NCBI RefSeq assembly: GCF_044761985.1
Contig: NZ_JBIWDK010000001.1
Coordinates: 558,001 to 622,000 of the forward strand
Length of the DNA stretch: 64,000 nt
Source of the DNA: Peribacillus sp044761985
GTDB taxonomy: Bacteria; Bacillota; Bacilli; Bacillales; DSM-1321
Reading direction: 5' to 3'
Shown piece by piece: positions 44,100 through 53,506 of the stretch (position 1 is its first letter; each line of letters starts with the position of its first letter). Both the position numbers and the translations under genes were made by a program. The notes beneath the pieces are model-generated. The model worked only from the letters and a program-made list of their open reading frames with translations, was not told where the DNA came from and ran no database searches.

Positions 44100-45158
44100 T
44101 TATAAGAGGACCATTCCTACCAATCCACTTATAACTCCAAGAATCACTACAGAGGCCACGACAAACAATAGGACCCTTTTAGGGAATGACTTAGCGACAA
44201 GTATTAAAGATGGTAGACTGATTGCTGGTAGTGTTAGTAGCAAGGCAGCAGCAGGTCCTCCACCAAGTCCTAAAGACATAAACGTTTGTATAATTGGAAT
44301 TTCAGCAGCAGTAGGTATAACGAAAAGCATACCGGCTATTGCAAAGATGACAATGGCGATTAGACCGTTTGTAGATGATTCTACTTGAGGGAATAGCCAA
44401 ACACGCGCAGCCCCTATAAGCAATACAGATAAAACATATGCAGGAACAATATAAAGAACCATACTTCCTAAACTTTTTAACCATCTAGAAAGGAAGTTTC
44501 CGGTAGGTTCAGTGTCCGTTATTATCTGGTCTATATCAACCGGTTGTTTGTCTTTAACAAAGCGATTAGCTAAATAGCTGATTCCGAAAGTTAAAATCAG
44601 TCCGAAAAATAGGCGAATCAAGGTGAACTTCCATGATAAAACAAATGTCATAAAGACAAGCGTCGCAGGATTGATGGTTGGATTTCCAATCCAAAATGCT
44701 AAAGCTGCACCAACCGAGACATTTTTTTTACGTAGTCCAACCGCCACTGGGGCTGAACAACAAGTACACATCATACCAGGGACCGAAGCTAGCCCTCCGA
44801 TGAATGTGCTGCCGAACGATGTTTTCCCGAGCCATTTAAGAAGCCATTGTGTTGGTAATAAGACTTGTACCAAAGAGCCGAGCAGGATTCCTAGTATGGC
44901 CGCTTTCCATACGGACGAGAAATAAACCTGTGCATAATCCCAGGCAGATTTCCATGATAGGGTGGCGCTTGACTGATCTCCCAAAATAGATGTTCCAATG
45001 GAATGTGTATCGGCTGCTAGCATCCCTTTTTGATAATAGGGCCACCATTTTATATAAAGTAATCCTACAATAGCGATTACTAAAAATGAAACGATAAACC
45101 ACAAAGCTTTAGTATTTGACGAGTGTTGTTCATGTAGAGTAGGTCTTAGCTGTGACAT
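44100..45158 (-). CDS. Permease of the ArsP_1/UPF0718 (DUF318) family
   Basis: 352-residue membrane protein with about eight hydrophobic helices. The conserved CTCCSAPVAVGLRKK and the second half GMLFVIPTAAEIPI are family marks. Relatives include the organoarsenical exporter ArsP and uncharacterised YraQ/YcgR-like permeases. The vicinal Cys pair may bind a soft metal or metalloid. Start ATG 45158 follows GGGAGG by five bases; an upstream ATG at 45197 lacks a site. It is divergent from selD, so a link to selenium or arsenic species is possible but only contextual. Confidence 0.8.
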   Translation of the reverse strand: MSQLRPTLHEQHSSNTKALWFIVSFLVIAIVGLLYIKWWPYYQKGMLAADTHSIGTSILGDQSSATLSWKSAWDYAQVYFSSVWKAAILGILLGSLVQVLLPTQWLLKWLGKTSFGSTFIGGLASVPGMMCTCCSAPVAVGLRKKNVSVGAALAFWIGNPTINPATLVFMTFVLSWKFTLIRLFFGLILTFGISYLANRFVKDKQPVDIDQIITDTEPTGNFLSRWLKSLGSMVLYIVPAYVLSVLLIGAARVWLFPQVESSTNGLIAIVIFAIAGMLFVIPTAAEIPIIQTFMSLGLGGGPAAALLLTLPAISLPSLILVAKSFPKRVLLFVVASVVILGVISGLVGMVLL

Positions 45159-45200
45159 GGTTACCTCCCAATAAAATAAAAAAATTTCAAAAGACAATAT

Positions 45201-45248
45201 ATTATACCACTAATCTTTAATTTATTTTGGTGAAATAGTAAATTTCAC
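45201..45248 (-). promoter_or_regulatory. Divergent regulatory region with a 19-base palindrome
   Basis: GTGAAATAGTAAATTTCAC (45230-45248) is an inverted repeat of seven bases with a five-base centre. Beside it, on the - strand, is an extended -10 (TGGTATAAT, rc of 45201-45209) for the permease gene. The palindrome looks like a regulator site shared with selD on the other side. Confidence 0.45.
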
Positions 45249-45325
45249 AAATTTAAGCCTGAATTATGCTTTTATTGACTATGTGTTTTATAATAATTAA
45301 GACGAAAAGAAAGGTTGATTTAATT

Positions 45326-46375
45326 ATGACAAATTCAAATAGTGTTAAGCTTACTTCATTATCCTCAAAAGGAGGTTGTGGCTGTAAAATCGGTCCAGCA
45401 GACTTGGCTCAGGTTTTACGTGGTTTACCACCTACTCTTCCTAACCCGAATTTATTAGTTGGTTTAGATACAAGTGACGATGCTGGTGTTTATCGTTTAA
45501 ATGATGAATTGGCGATTGTACAAACCGTTGATTTCTTCACTCCCATCGTTGATGATCCATATTCATTCGGACAAGTTGCGGCAGCCAATGCCATCAGTGA
45601 TATTTACGCAATGGGGGGAAAACCGCTAACTGCGCTAAATATTGTTGCCTTCCCAATTTCCAAATTGGACAAACAAGTCTTAACTGATATCTTACGAGGT
45701 GCAGGAGATAAGTTAAAAGAAGCAGGTGCCACTCTTGTCGGGGGACATTCAATCGATGATAATGAACCAAAATTCGGTCTTGCCGTGACGGGACTTGTTC
45801 ATCCTGACAAGGTCCGTACAAATGCAGGGGCAAAACTAGGGGATAAACTTATTTTGACTAAACCTATTGGTGTTGGCATTTTAACGACATCGATTAAAAG
45901 GGACCTTCTAACAGAGGAAGAAATCGCCCACGTTACAAAAGTAATGTCCACGTTAAATAAAATAGCTTCAGAAACGATGGAATCCTATGATGTCCATGCG
46001 TGTACGGACGTTACTGGTTTTGGTCTATTAGGGCATGCTTCAGAAATGTCAAAAGGAAGTAATACCGGTCTTCGTATCCATCATGCCCAAGTGCCAATAT
46101 TGCCGAGGGTTAAAGAGCTAGCTGAAACTGGTGCCGTGCCGGGGGGAACAAAAAATAACTTTGCCCATCTTCAAGGTGATGTCACTTTCCCAGAAACAAT
46201 GGATCAGATAGATCAATGGATATTATGTGATGCCGTAACATCTGGAGGACTTTTGATTTCCGTAGCAGGTGTAGAAGCAGATGCATTATTATCCGATTTA
46301 CAAGATGCGGGAGTGGAAGCCGCAATAATTGGTGAAGTAACCGAAGAGAATCCAGGGCACATTGTTGTCATATAA
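45326..46375 (+). CDS. selD: Selenide, water dikinase (selenophosphate synthase)
   Basis: 349 residues. The N-terminal catalytic Cys and Lys are in GGCGCKIG (Cys18, Lys21, equivalent to Cys17/Lys20 in E. coli); the position is Cys, not selenocysteine. GLDTSDDAGVY, GGHSIDDNEPKFGLAVTG and CTDVTGFGLLGH are AIR-synthase-fold ATP/metal motifs. Makes selenophosphate from selenide and ATP. Start ATG 45326; an earlier in-frame TTG at 45266 would add 20 residues. It is followed by selU, so the product is used here for tRNA 2-selenouridine. No SelA or SelB gene is seen in the window. Confidence 0.95.
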   Translation: MTNSNSVKLTSLSSKGGCGCKIGPADLAQVLRGLPPTLPNPNLLVGLDTSDDAGVYRLNDELAIVQTVDFFTPIVDDPYSFGQVAAANAISDIYAMGGKPLTALNIVAFPISKLDKQVLTDILRGAGDKLKEAGATLVGGHSIDDNEPKFGLAVTGLVHPDKVRTNAGAKLGDKLILTKPIGVGILTTSIKRDLLTEEEIAHVTKVMSTLNKIASETMESYDVHACTDVTGFGLLGHASEMSKGSNTGLRIHHAQVPILPRVKELAETGAVPGGTKNNFAHLQGDVTFPETMDQIDQWILCDAVTSGGLLISVAGVEADALLSDLQDAGVEAAIIGEVTEENPGHIVVI

Positions 46376-46489
46376 TGAACGAAAAATTTGCTTGGAAGAA
46401 ATCGACGAAAGCTGATTTCTTCCATTCTCATTTCTCAACGTTTGAAGATATTCAAGTTTTTCTTTCAGATCCAGAAAGGTGGAAACATT

Positions 46490-47527
46490 GTGTTCCAAGA
46501 TATTTCAGTTGATGAATTGCTCGATTTAAAGGATAAGAAAGAACTCACGGTAATTGATGTACGTTCCCCATCTGAATATAAAGACGCCACCATTCCTGGC
46601 AGTTTAAATATACCGTTTTTTGATGATGCAGAAAGAGCCGAGGTTGGAACGCTGTATAAACAAGTGAGTGCCCAGGCTGCTAAAGAACGAGGTTTAGAAA
46701 TTATTTCAGTAAAATTACCACAGTTTATAAAGGATTTTGCTAAGATAGAAGGCAAAAAAGCCGTTTTTTGTTGGCGTGGGGGTATGCGAAGCAGGACCAC
46801 TGCCACTGTCCTATCCTTAATGGGAATTAAAGCCCTTCGATTGGATGGAGGGTATCGTAACTATCGTAACTGGGTGGTAGATCACTTAGAAACGCTGGAC
46901 ATGAAACCCGAAGCCTATGTATTGAACGGATTTACCGGAACAGGAAAAACGACAATTCTGCATCGACTTAGGGAAGATGGATACCCTATTTTAGATTTTG
47001 AAGGTATGGCAAATCATAGAGGGTCTGTTTTTGGCCAGATTGGTCTGGAACCGAATAATCAAAAAAAATTCGATTCATTACTTTTCGAGAGTGTCCAAAA
47101 AGTTCAGCAATCACCGTTTGTTCTTATTGAAGGAGAAAGTAAAAGGATTGGTAAAGTCATAATTCCAGATTCCGTTTTAGCAAAAAAGGAACAAGGAATA
47201 CAGGTATTCATCGATTTACCCATAGAAGAAAGAGTTCTTCATATTTTAGAGGACTATCAACCTTGGGAACATGAACAGGAGTGTCTTGAAGCCTTTTTAA
47301 GGATTAAAAGACGAATTCACACTCCCATTGCTGCTCAAATAGAAAATGATTTGAAATCCGGTAACTATTCGTCGGCAGTCGCACTATTACTTGAATACTA
47401 CTATGACCCTATGTATCAACATACCGCTGACCATTTTCCCGATGATCGAAAAATCACAATCCAGGCTAAAAATGTGGATGAAGCAATTGAAATCATTCGT
47501 GAACGGTTACGTGTAAAGCATGGATAG
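46490..47527 (+). CDS. selU: tRNA 2-selenouridine synthase
   Basis: 345 residues (also called MnmH). The N-terminal rhodanese domain (about 1-125) has its active Cys in FCWRGGMRSRT (about residue 94); the C-terminal P-loop domain has GFTGTGKTTIL. It replaces sulphur by selenium in the wobble 2-thiouridine of tRNA for Lys, Glu and Gln. A GTG start at 46490 with AAAGGTGG seven bases upstream is preferred to the longer frame opening at 46388, whose first 34 residues are unlike the family. Cotranscription with selD is likely. Confidence 0.93.
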   Translation: MFQDISVDELLDLKDKKELTVIDVRSPSEYKDATIPGSLNIPFFDDAERAEVGTLYKQVSAQAAKERGLEIISVKLPQFIKDFAKIEGKKAVFCWRGGMRSRTTATVLSLMGIKALRLDGGYRNYRNWVVDHLETLDMKPEAYVLNGFTGTGKTTILHRLREDGYPILDFEGMANHRGSVFGQIGLEPNNQKKFDSLLFESVQKVQQSPFVLIEGESKRIGKVIIPDSVLAKKEQGIQVFIDLPIEERVLHILEDYQPWEHEQECLEAFLRIKRRIHTPIAAQIENDLKSGNYSSAVALLLEYYYDPMYQHTADHFPDDRKITIQAKNVDEAIEIIRERLRVKHG

Positions 47528-47604
47528 AAGTAATACTGTTTGGGTTTTCCTTTTCCAATCAAAAAATGGATTAACTGAATCCTAATTCGTTTTAAAATGT
47601 AAAA

Positions 47605-47638
47605 AAAAAGCACACCCTAAAAAAGGTGTGCTTTTTTT
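47605..47638. terminator. Bidirectional terminator between selU and ykpA
   Basis: AAAAAGCACACC, loop CTAAAAAA, GGTGTGCTTTTTTT: a stem with A-run on one side and T-run on the other, so it can serve both converging genes. Confidence 0.92.
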
Positions 47639-47647
47639 GATATTCTA

Positions 47648-49267
47648 TTATTTATACATTTCAGCGATTTGCTTTTGTAATTTACTATCTTCAAGGTACT
47701 CATCATAGCTAATTTGCTTATCGATAGTTCCTTTAGGTGTAAGTTCGATTATGCGGTTGGCAACTGTTTCAATGAACTGGTGATCATGAGAAGAGAAAAT
47801 CATAGCTCCTTTGAAATTGATCAGTCCATTATTCAAGGCAGTGATAGATTCTAAATCAAGATGGTTGGTCGGTTCATCAAGCATTAAGACATTTGAACCA
47901 CTTAGCATCATTTTAGAAAGCATGCAGCGGACTTTTTCTCCACCTGATAGTACGCTGGCTTTTTTCGTCACTTCATCACCGGAGAATAGCATTCTGCCTA
48001 GGAAACCTCGCAGGAAGCTTTCACTTTGATCATTAGGAGAGTACTGACGCAACCAATCAACAAGTGTCAAATCGACACCTTCGAAGAATTCAGAGTTGTC
48101 TTTCGGGAAATACGCTTGTGAAGTGGTAACACCCCATTTGTAAGTACCGCTATCTGGTTCCATTTCTCCAGCAAGGATTTTGAACATGGTCGTTTTAGCA
48201 ATTTCATCTCTACCGACAAATGCAATTTTATCTTCTTTGTTCATGATGAAGCTTACGTTATTCAACACGGTCACACCATCAATGGTCTTTGTGATTCCAT
48301 CTACACGTAGGAGGTCGTTCCCAATTTCACGCTCTGGTGAAAAACCTACATAAGGATAACGGCGGGATGATGGTTGAATATCATCTAGACTTATTTTATC
48401 CAATAATTTTTTACGTGAAGTGGCTTGACTTGATTTAGAAGCATTGGCACTGAATCGCGCAATGAAATTTTGAAGTTCTTTAATTTTTTCTTCTTTTTTC
48501 TTATTGGCATCTTGTGTCAATTTAAGAGCTAGTTGGCTTGATTCATACCAGAAGTCATAGTTACCGATGTAAATTTTGATTTTACCGAAATCCAAATCCG
48601 CAATATGTGTACATACCTTATTAAGGAAGTAACGGTCATGGGAAACGACGATAACGGTATTTTCGAAACCAATCAAGAATTCTTCCAGCCATCTAATTGC
48701 TTTTATGTCCAAGTGGTTGGTTGGCTCATCAAGTAAAAGAACGTCAGGCTTGCCAAACAGGGCTTGTGCAAGCAATACTTTCACTTTGTCGCCACCAGTT
48801 AATTCAGCCATTTTCTTTGTATGAAGGTCTTCAGAGATGCCAAGACCTTTTAAAAGGATGGATGCTTCAGGTTCAGCTTCCCATCCGTTAAGTTCTGCGA
48901 ATTCACCTTCAAGTTCGGCGGCTTTCATACCGTCTTCATCAGTGAAGTTTTCTTTCATATAGATTGCATCTTTTTCTTGCATGACTTCGTATAGTCTTTC
49001 ATGGCCCATGATGACAACTTTAAGGACCTCTTCTTCTTCAAAAGCAAAATGATCTTGTTTCAAAACGGCCAGGCGTTCGCCAGGTCCCATATGCACATCA
49101 CCGGATTGTGCTTCAATTTCTCCGGAAAGAATTTTTAAGAATGTGGATTTACCGGCACCATTTGCCCCAATCAATCCATAACAGTTACCAGGCGTGAATT
49201 TTATATTAACATCTTCAAACAGTTTACGATCGCCGTAGCGCAAACCAACGTTATTTACTGTAATCAT
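47648..49267 (-). CDS. ykpA: ABC-F family ATPase (YkpA/YbiT-like)
   Basis: 539 residues, the length of B. subtilis YkpA. Two ABC domains without membrane segments: first Walker A GANGAGKST (near 37), LTGGDKVKVLLAQA, then LDEPTNHLDI; the second has GRDEIAKTT in the Walker A position, where the usual GxxGxGKS is degenerate (GRDEIAKT), with LSGGEKVRCML and LDEPTNHLD. ABC-F proteins act on the ribosome in translation or antibiotic response. The second degenerate Walker A is worth noting; I believe it is a feature of the YkpA/YbiT group. Confidence 0.9.
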   Translation of the reverse strand: MITVNNVGLRYGDRKLFEDVNIKFTPGNCYGLIGANGAGKSTFLKILSGEIEAQSGDVHMGPGERLAVLKQDHFAFEEEEVLKVVIMGHERLYEVMQEKDAIYMKENFTDEDGMKAAELEGEFAELNGWEAEPEASILLKGLGISEDLHTKKMAELTGGDKVKVLLAQALFGKPDVLLLDEPTNHLDIKAIRWLEEFLIGFENTVIVVSHDRYFLNKVCTHIADLDFGKIKIYIGNYDFWYESSQLALKLTQDANKKKEEKIKELQNFIARFSANASKSSQATSRKKLLDKISLDDIQPSSRRYPYVGFSPEREIGNDLLRVDGITKTIDGVTVLNNVSFIMNKEDKIAFVGRDEIAKTTMFKILAGEMEPDSGTYKWGVTTSQAYFPKDNSEFFEGVDLTLVDWLRQYSPNDQSESFLRGFLGRMLFSGDEVTKKASVLSGGEKVRCMLSKMMLSGSNVLMLDEPTNHLDLESITALNNGLINFKGAMIFSSHDHQFIETVANRIIELTPKGTIDKQISYDEYLEDSKLQKQIAEMYK

Positions 49268-49782
49268 TTATTTACATTCCTCCAATGACAATATCTTTAA
49301 AATTATAACATGAAAGAGGGGTCAATAAAAATATTTTAGGTTAACATAAGGGAAAAGTGATATATGCATGATAATTTGGCAATTTGCTCTATACACCGTT
49401 CTTATAAGAAAACTCTAATCCTTTATGTGAGTGATGTGGATGACTTGGTACTAGTTCTTTTATTTTGGCTTAATAAAGAAATATTTGCTCCCGTCAGCCC
49501 ATCTAGATAGCCGTAACTATCATATCTCCGATATAAATATAACAATGATATTTCCTAATATTTAATTCTAATAGATTCTTTTCTGGAATATATAGTTTTT
49601 CATTCGAAATATAACGTAAACTGGATGCACTGCATTAAAAAAGATTTTAAAAAACCCGTCTGAGATAAATAAAAAGGTTGAATGTAATTGTCAATTCCTT
49701 TTTTCTTTGATAATATGTATGTCCATTTCCGAGGGCATGGTTTAATTTCACATGTTCTAACATGTAGAGGGGAAGGATCAGA
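49268..49782. other. 515-base region between ykpA and helD
   Basis: Divergent promoters for ykpA (left) and helD (right). No gene or RNA recognised. Contains a promoter-like pair (49688-49716) and an inverted repeat (49750-49765) near helD. Confidence 0.6.
49688..49765 (+). promoter_or_regulatory. Promoter and operator-like repeat of helD
   Basis: TTGTCA (49688-49693), 17 bases, TAATAT (49711-49716) is a plausible sigma-A promoter. Between it and the ribosome site lies ACATGT-TCTA-ACATGT (49750-49765), an inverted repeat in the leader. Confidence 0.45.
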
Positions 49783-52026
49783 ATGATACGACATCCCGAT
49801 TTCGAAAAAGAACGTGAGCGGTTGGATTTTACAAAAAGGTACATTGATGTAGTCATCAAAACTTCAGAGAGCAATAAGGGTCAATTCCAGAAGAATATGC
49901 AAGAGGCTTTTGGTGATGCGGATTGGTCGGAGTCAGGTTTATACTCCCAGTTACTGACTACCGCCAATTTCTTTGAAATGTCTCAGTCTGAATTGGATAG
50001 TCTGAAAATAGCAAGGAACAAACCATACTTTGCAAGAGTAGACTTTGTCCGGCATGACAATACTCAAGGAGAAATTCTTTATTTTGGTAAAACATCCTTG
50101 TATCAACGTGAAAGCCAAGAACAGATTATCGTCGATTGGCGTTCGCCCATTGCCAATCTATATTATGAGGGCCGAATTGGAGAAGTGAAATATCAAGCGG
50201 AAGGAGAAACATTCAGCGGGGATATCACGCTAAAGCGGCAACTGATGATTGAGGATGGCGAGTTGGAAGAGGTCAGGGACATTGACTTGACTACAACGGA
50301 TGAATTGTTGCAGGAATCCCTTTCTAAAAGCTCAAGCAATCGCTTGACAGACATCATCACGACGATTCAGGAAGAACAAAATAAAATCATTCGTGCCGAT
50401 TTAAATAAACCCATTATCGTTCAAGGGGCGGCTGGTAGTGGTAAAACGACGATTGCCTTACACCGGATTTCTTATTTCATTTACCATTACAAAGATTTAT
50501 TTGACCCACGTCAGTTAATGATCCTTGCCCCAAGCCGAGTATTCATCGACTACATATCCGAAGCTTTGCCGGAACTGGGAGTCGATAAAGTCAAACAGTT
50601 CACATTTGCTGAATACGTCCAGGTGGCAATTGGGCGGCCTTTAAATCTAATACATGATGATAAATTGATGCGTATATTGGAGGAAAACAATGACGAAACC
50701 AAAGTGGCAATCTGGATATCAGGTTTAAAAGGATCTCCTTTATTTAAATTGATTTTGGACGGATATATAAAAGATATCTTCCGGAGCTTTCACCCAGTGG
50801 AAGATTTTTATTGTGATAATTACCGGTTATATTCTGCCAAGAAGTTTATTAGATTATTAGAAGAGGATTATTGGTACCTGCCACTTTATGGACGCCTTGA
50901 TAAGTTAAAGGACATCTTACAAAATGAAGTGAAATTGAAAAAGAAAAAAATGTTAGATCGAGTTGCTGATTTTTATCAAACGAAAATTGATAAAGCCTTC
51001 GCCAGGAACATTGATCCGGTAAAGCGGAAGGAATTTGTCACAAAGTGCCATGACAAAATGATAGAACGGACCGAACGGATGAAAAAGGCGATTCGTACGT
51101 CAGTTAAAGCATATTTTAAACCATTCACAAACAAAGGCTTGCTACAGTATTATCAGGAGTTATATCAGGATCCTGAGCGTATGGCCTTTTACAGCAACGG
51201 TAAACTAAGCTTCGAGGATGCACGTACGTTATGTGAATATAACCAAAAATTGTTTCATGAAAAAAGCTACGAAATCGAGGATTTAGGTGCCTTGTTATAT
51301 TTACAGGAATTAATTTTTGGTGTTAATAAAGACCATAAAGCCAAAAACGTTGTCATAGATGAAGCCCAGGATTATAGTTTTATGCAATTGCAAGCATTGA
51401 AGACAGCCTTTGACACGGATATGTTCACACTTGTTGGAGACCTTGCCCAGGGCATTCATTCGTATAGGGGACTTCAAACATGGGAAGATGTTCATCGTTC
51501 CATTTTTCCTAGAGCGACTTATACAGAACTGCAAAAAAGCTACCGGACGACCATTGAAATCATGGGGCAGGCCAATCGGATTCTAAAAATGTTACCTTAT
51601 GATTTCCCTGAGGTCGAGCCTGTGGTCCGTCATGGAAACGAACCTGAATTCATATCCATCAAAAGCAATTGGGAGGGGCAATTGATTGATCTTATCGAAA
51701 AGTTAAAGGAGGAAGGGTATCATACATTTGCCATCATCGCCAAAACGATGAAAGATTGCGTGCTCGCGAATGAAAAATTGAGTAAGCTGTCCAATGATTT
51801 TCATTTAATTAATGAAGAGGGTATGATTCCGAAGCATAAAACGATGATAATCCCATCCTATCAATCCAAAGGTCTTGAATTCGATGTTGTCGTGGCCTTA
51901 TCTCTGGAAGAGACATTTCTTCTGGAGAATGAACTTGATTTGAAATTGCTTTATGTCACCATGACAAGACCTTTACATCGCCTTTACTTTTTTGGAAGTG
52001 AAAAAGAAGATTTTCTTTTAGCTTGA
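49783..52026 (+). CDS. helD: RNA polymerase recycling motor HelD (UvrD-like helicase)
   Basis: 747 residues, near the size of B. subtilis HelD. Superfamily 1 helicase motifs: Walker A QGAAGSGKTTIALHR (near 220), motif II VVIDEAQDYSF, motif III GDLAQGIHSYRG, and C-terminal QSKGLEFDVVVAL. The long charged N-terminal coiled coil (about 1-120) is the arm that enters the RNA polymerase secondary channel. It removes RNA polymerase from stalled DNA complexes with ATP. ATG start after GAGGGGAAGG. Confidence 0.9.
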   Translation: MIRHPDFEKERERLDFTKRYIDVVIKTSESNKGQFQKNMQEAFGDADWSESGLYSQLLTTANFFEMSQSELDSLKIARNKPYFARVDFVRHDNTQGEILYFGKTSLYQRESQEQIIVDWRSPIANLYYEGRIGEVKYQAEGETFSGDITLKRQLMIEDGELEEVRDIDLTTTDELLQESLSKSSSNRLTDIITTIQEEQNKIIRADLNKPIIVQGAAGSGKTTIALHRISYFIYHYKDLFDPRQLMILAPSRVFIDYISEALPELGVDKVKQFTFAEYVQVAIGRPLNLIHDDKLMRILEENNDETKVAIWISGLKGSPLFKLILDGYIKDIFRSFHPVEDFYCDNYRLYSAKKFIRLLEEDYWYLPLYGRLDKLKDILQNEVKLKKKKMLDRVADFYQTKIDKAFARNIDPVKRKEFVTKCHDKMIERTERMKKAIRTSVKAYFKPFTNKGLLQYYQELYQDPERMAFYSNGKLSFEDARTLCEYNQKLFHEKSYEIEDLGALLYLQELIFGVNKDHKAKNVVIDEAQDYSFMQLQALKTAFDTDMFTLVGDLAQGIHSYRGLQTWEDVHRSIFPRATYTELQKSYRTTIEIMGQANRILKMLPYDFPEVEPVVRHGNEPEFISIKSNWEGQLIDLIEKLKEEGYHTFAIIAKTMKDCVLANEKLSKLSNDFHLINEEGMIPKHKTMIIPSYQSKGLEFDVVVALSLEETFLLENELDLKLLYVTMTRPLHRLYFFGSEKEDFLLA

Positions 52027-52034
52027 TGGATAAG

Positions 52035-52070
52035 ATAGGAGGCCGATAGACGTCTGTGCCTCCTATTTTG
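52035..52070. terminator. Terminator between helD and the GNAT gene
   Basis: ATAGGAGGC (52035-52043) and GCCTCCTAT (52058-52066) form a perfect 9-bp stem followed by TTTTG. It lies between converging genes. Confidence 0.8.
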
Positions 52071-52079
52071 TCCTGCCTA

Positions 52080-52601
52080 TTATAATTTCACTAGGATATC
52101 TAGGATATTATCCCAGCCATAACCAACTTCGGCTAACTCGATTCCGGCCATTTTAACCGTTTTTTCGCTGATTATGCGGCCGCCAAGTGCTTCGTAAAAA
52201 CCCCTCGAAGGATTGTCCTTTAACGCCCATATAATTAAATTAGCATGTTGCTTTTGTACAAGTTCATCTACCACTGCTTTCATTAGTTTTCTTCCGATCT
52301 CTTGCCGTTGGTACTCTTTTAACAGATAAATGGCGTATACCTCACCTTGGATATGAAGATGATTCGTTTGTTCTGGGCCACCTGCTGCAAAGCCTACGAT
52401 CTTTCCATCACCATTTTCAGCTATATAAGTTGCACTATGAAGCATCTTTAGATTTCTTGACCAATTTTTTTTCCTGGTTTCTAAATTTAAAGAGTTCAGA
52501 TATAACTCTGGGAGAATTCCTTTGTAAGTGGATTGCCAACTTTTTATATGAACGTGGGCTATCCCAGTTATATCGTTTTCTGTAGCCTTTCTGATTTGCA
52601 T
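52080..52601 (-). CDS. GNAT-family N-acetyltransferase
   Basis: 173 residues. Acetyl-CoA-binding motif A is visible as VYAIYLLKEYQRQEIGRKLM (Q/R-x-x-G/A region), preceded by KIVGFAAGG and followed by NLIIWALKDNPSRGFYEALGG, typical of small-molecule acetyltransferases. Substrate unknown. ATG start with GGAAGGTG upstream on the - strand. Monocistronic, convergent with helD. Confidence 0.85.
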   Translation of the reverse strand: MQIRKATENDITGIAHVHIKSWQSTYKGILPELYLNSLNLETRKKNWSRNLKMLHSATYIAENGDGKIVGFAAGGPEQTNHLHIQGEVYAIYLLKEYQRQEIGRKLMKAVVDELVQKQHANLIIWALKDNPSRGFYEALGGRIISEKTVKMAGIELAEVGYGWDNILDILVKL

Positions 52602-52742
52602 GTGAAATCACCTTCCATTTAGTAGTTTCCCATAGAATATCATGACAGATGAGATTAAACTTCAGATTTATGTTTAAAAGTTTCTTATAAAGGAAAAGAA
52701 ATAAAAGAGTCATTCAACGAGATGAAGGGAAGGTTGAGAAAG

Positions 52743-52934
52743 ATGAAATTGAAAGTTGGTTTTTATTTTCCAGGTGGTAAAGAGATTGAGCATGAGGTCG
52801 ATGGGGATGACAGTACACAAATCATTTCAAATATTCAGAAGCACCGCTTTTATAATTTAGTTAAAGGCGATACACATTATGTGGTAGACACTGAAAAGGC
52901 TGCATACTTCTCGGTGACAGAAATAGCTGATTGA
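52743..52934 (+). CDS. Small hypothetical protein
   Basis: 63 residues, acidic (KVGFYFPGGKEIEHEVDG at the start), no membrane segment, not recognised. ATG 52743 follows GGAAGGTTGAG; an in-frame ATG at 52722 is less likely. It precedes another hypothetical gene by about 80 bases. Confidence 0.6.
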   Translation: MKLKVGFYFPGGKEIEHEVDGDDSTQIISNIQKHRFYNLVKGDTHYVVDTEKAAYFSVTEIAD

Positions 52935-53012
52935 TTTTTAACCGTATTGGACATTTGTTCCGATACGGTTTATTCTTTTTTTTGAGATAGAAATACTTTA
53001 AAGGAGTCAGTC

Positions 53013-53426
53013 ATGAAAATTAATTTTACGAACAACCAATATAATACATTAATTAAATTGGTGCAGTATGGATATTGGATAGCATCTGATATGGAAAAAA
53101 ATGAAGAATTCAGTGAGTTAGAGCAGTATTTGAATTCCTATGCGAAGGATTTTGGCGTGAAAGGAATTGAATATATAGAAGAGTATGGGATTTACGATGT
53201 GAGTCGTGAGCTTGAAGAAAAAATCCAAGAAGTAATTAATGAATATGAAGATGGCGTTTTCCTGGATAAGATTGCCTATCACATGGCAAGAAACGAGTTT
53301 GTGAAGGAATCGAAGCTCAAAAATTTCAGCCAAGAGGAAGCATTTTTACGAGTACTTGAACTTGAAGAGAAATACCATCTGTATATAGAAGAGAATGGTC
53401 TGGAACATTTGAAAATTGAAAAATGA
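53013..53426 (+). CDS. Hypothetical protein
   Basis: 137 residues, acidic, almost all predicted helix (many Glu and Lys, for example SRELEEKIQEVINEYEDG). No signal or known motif. Supported by a good site AAAGGAG and by a strong terminator just after its stop. I do not recognise the family. Confidence 0.7.
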   Translation: MKINFTNNQYNTLIKLVQYGYWIASDMEKNEEFSELEQYLNSYAKDFGVKGIEYIEEYGIYDVSRELEEKIQEVINEYEDGVFLDKIAYHMARNEFVKESKLKNFSQEEAFLRVLELEEKYHLYIEENGLEHLKIEK

Positions 53427-53433
53427 AGAAAAC

Positions 53434-53474
53434 ATGAAAGGGAGAGGAACCTCAATTATTCCTCTCCCTTTCAT
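53434..53474. terminator. Bidirectional terminator
   Basis: ATGAAAGGGAGAGGAA and its perfect complement TTCCTCTCCCTTTCAT form a 16-bp stem with a nine-base loop between converging genes. Confidence 0.85.
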
Positions 53475-53506
53475 TAACCCAATTTCTCCATTTAATTAAT
53501 CAGTTA

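Noticed and set aside
45326..46375. Selenocysteine in SelD or a SECIS element
   Set aside because: The catalytic residue is encoded by an ordinary Cys codon (TGT in GGTTGTGGC) and no in-frame TGA or SECIS-like need exists.
47648..49267. Antibiotic resistance ABC-F (Vga/Msr type)
   Set aside because: Length, motifs and the degenerate second Walker A fit the housekeeping YkpA/YbiT group; the interdomain linker is not extended.
49600..49874. Leftward open frames overlapping the helD start
   Set aside because: They run across the helD promoter and ribosome site, lack their own ribosome site and show no protein-like pattern.
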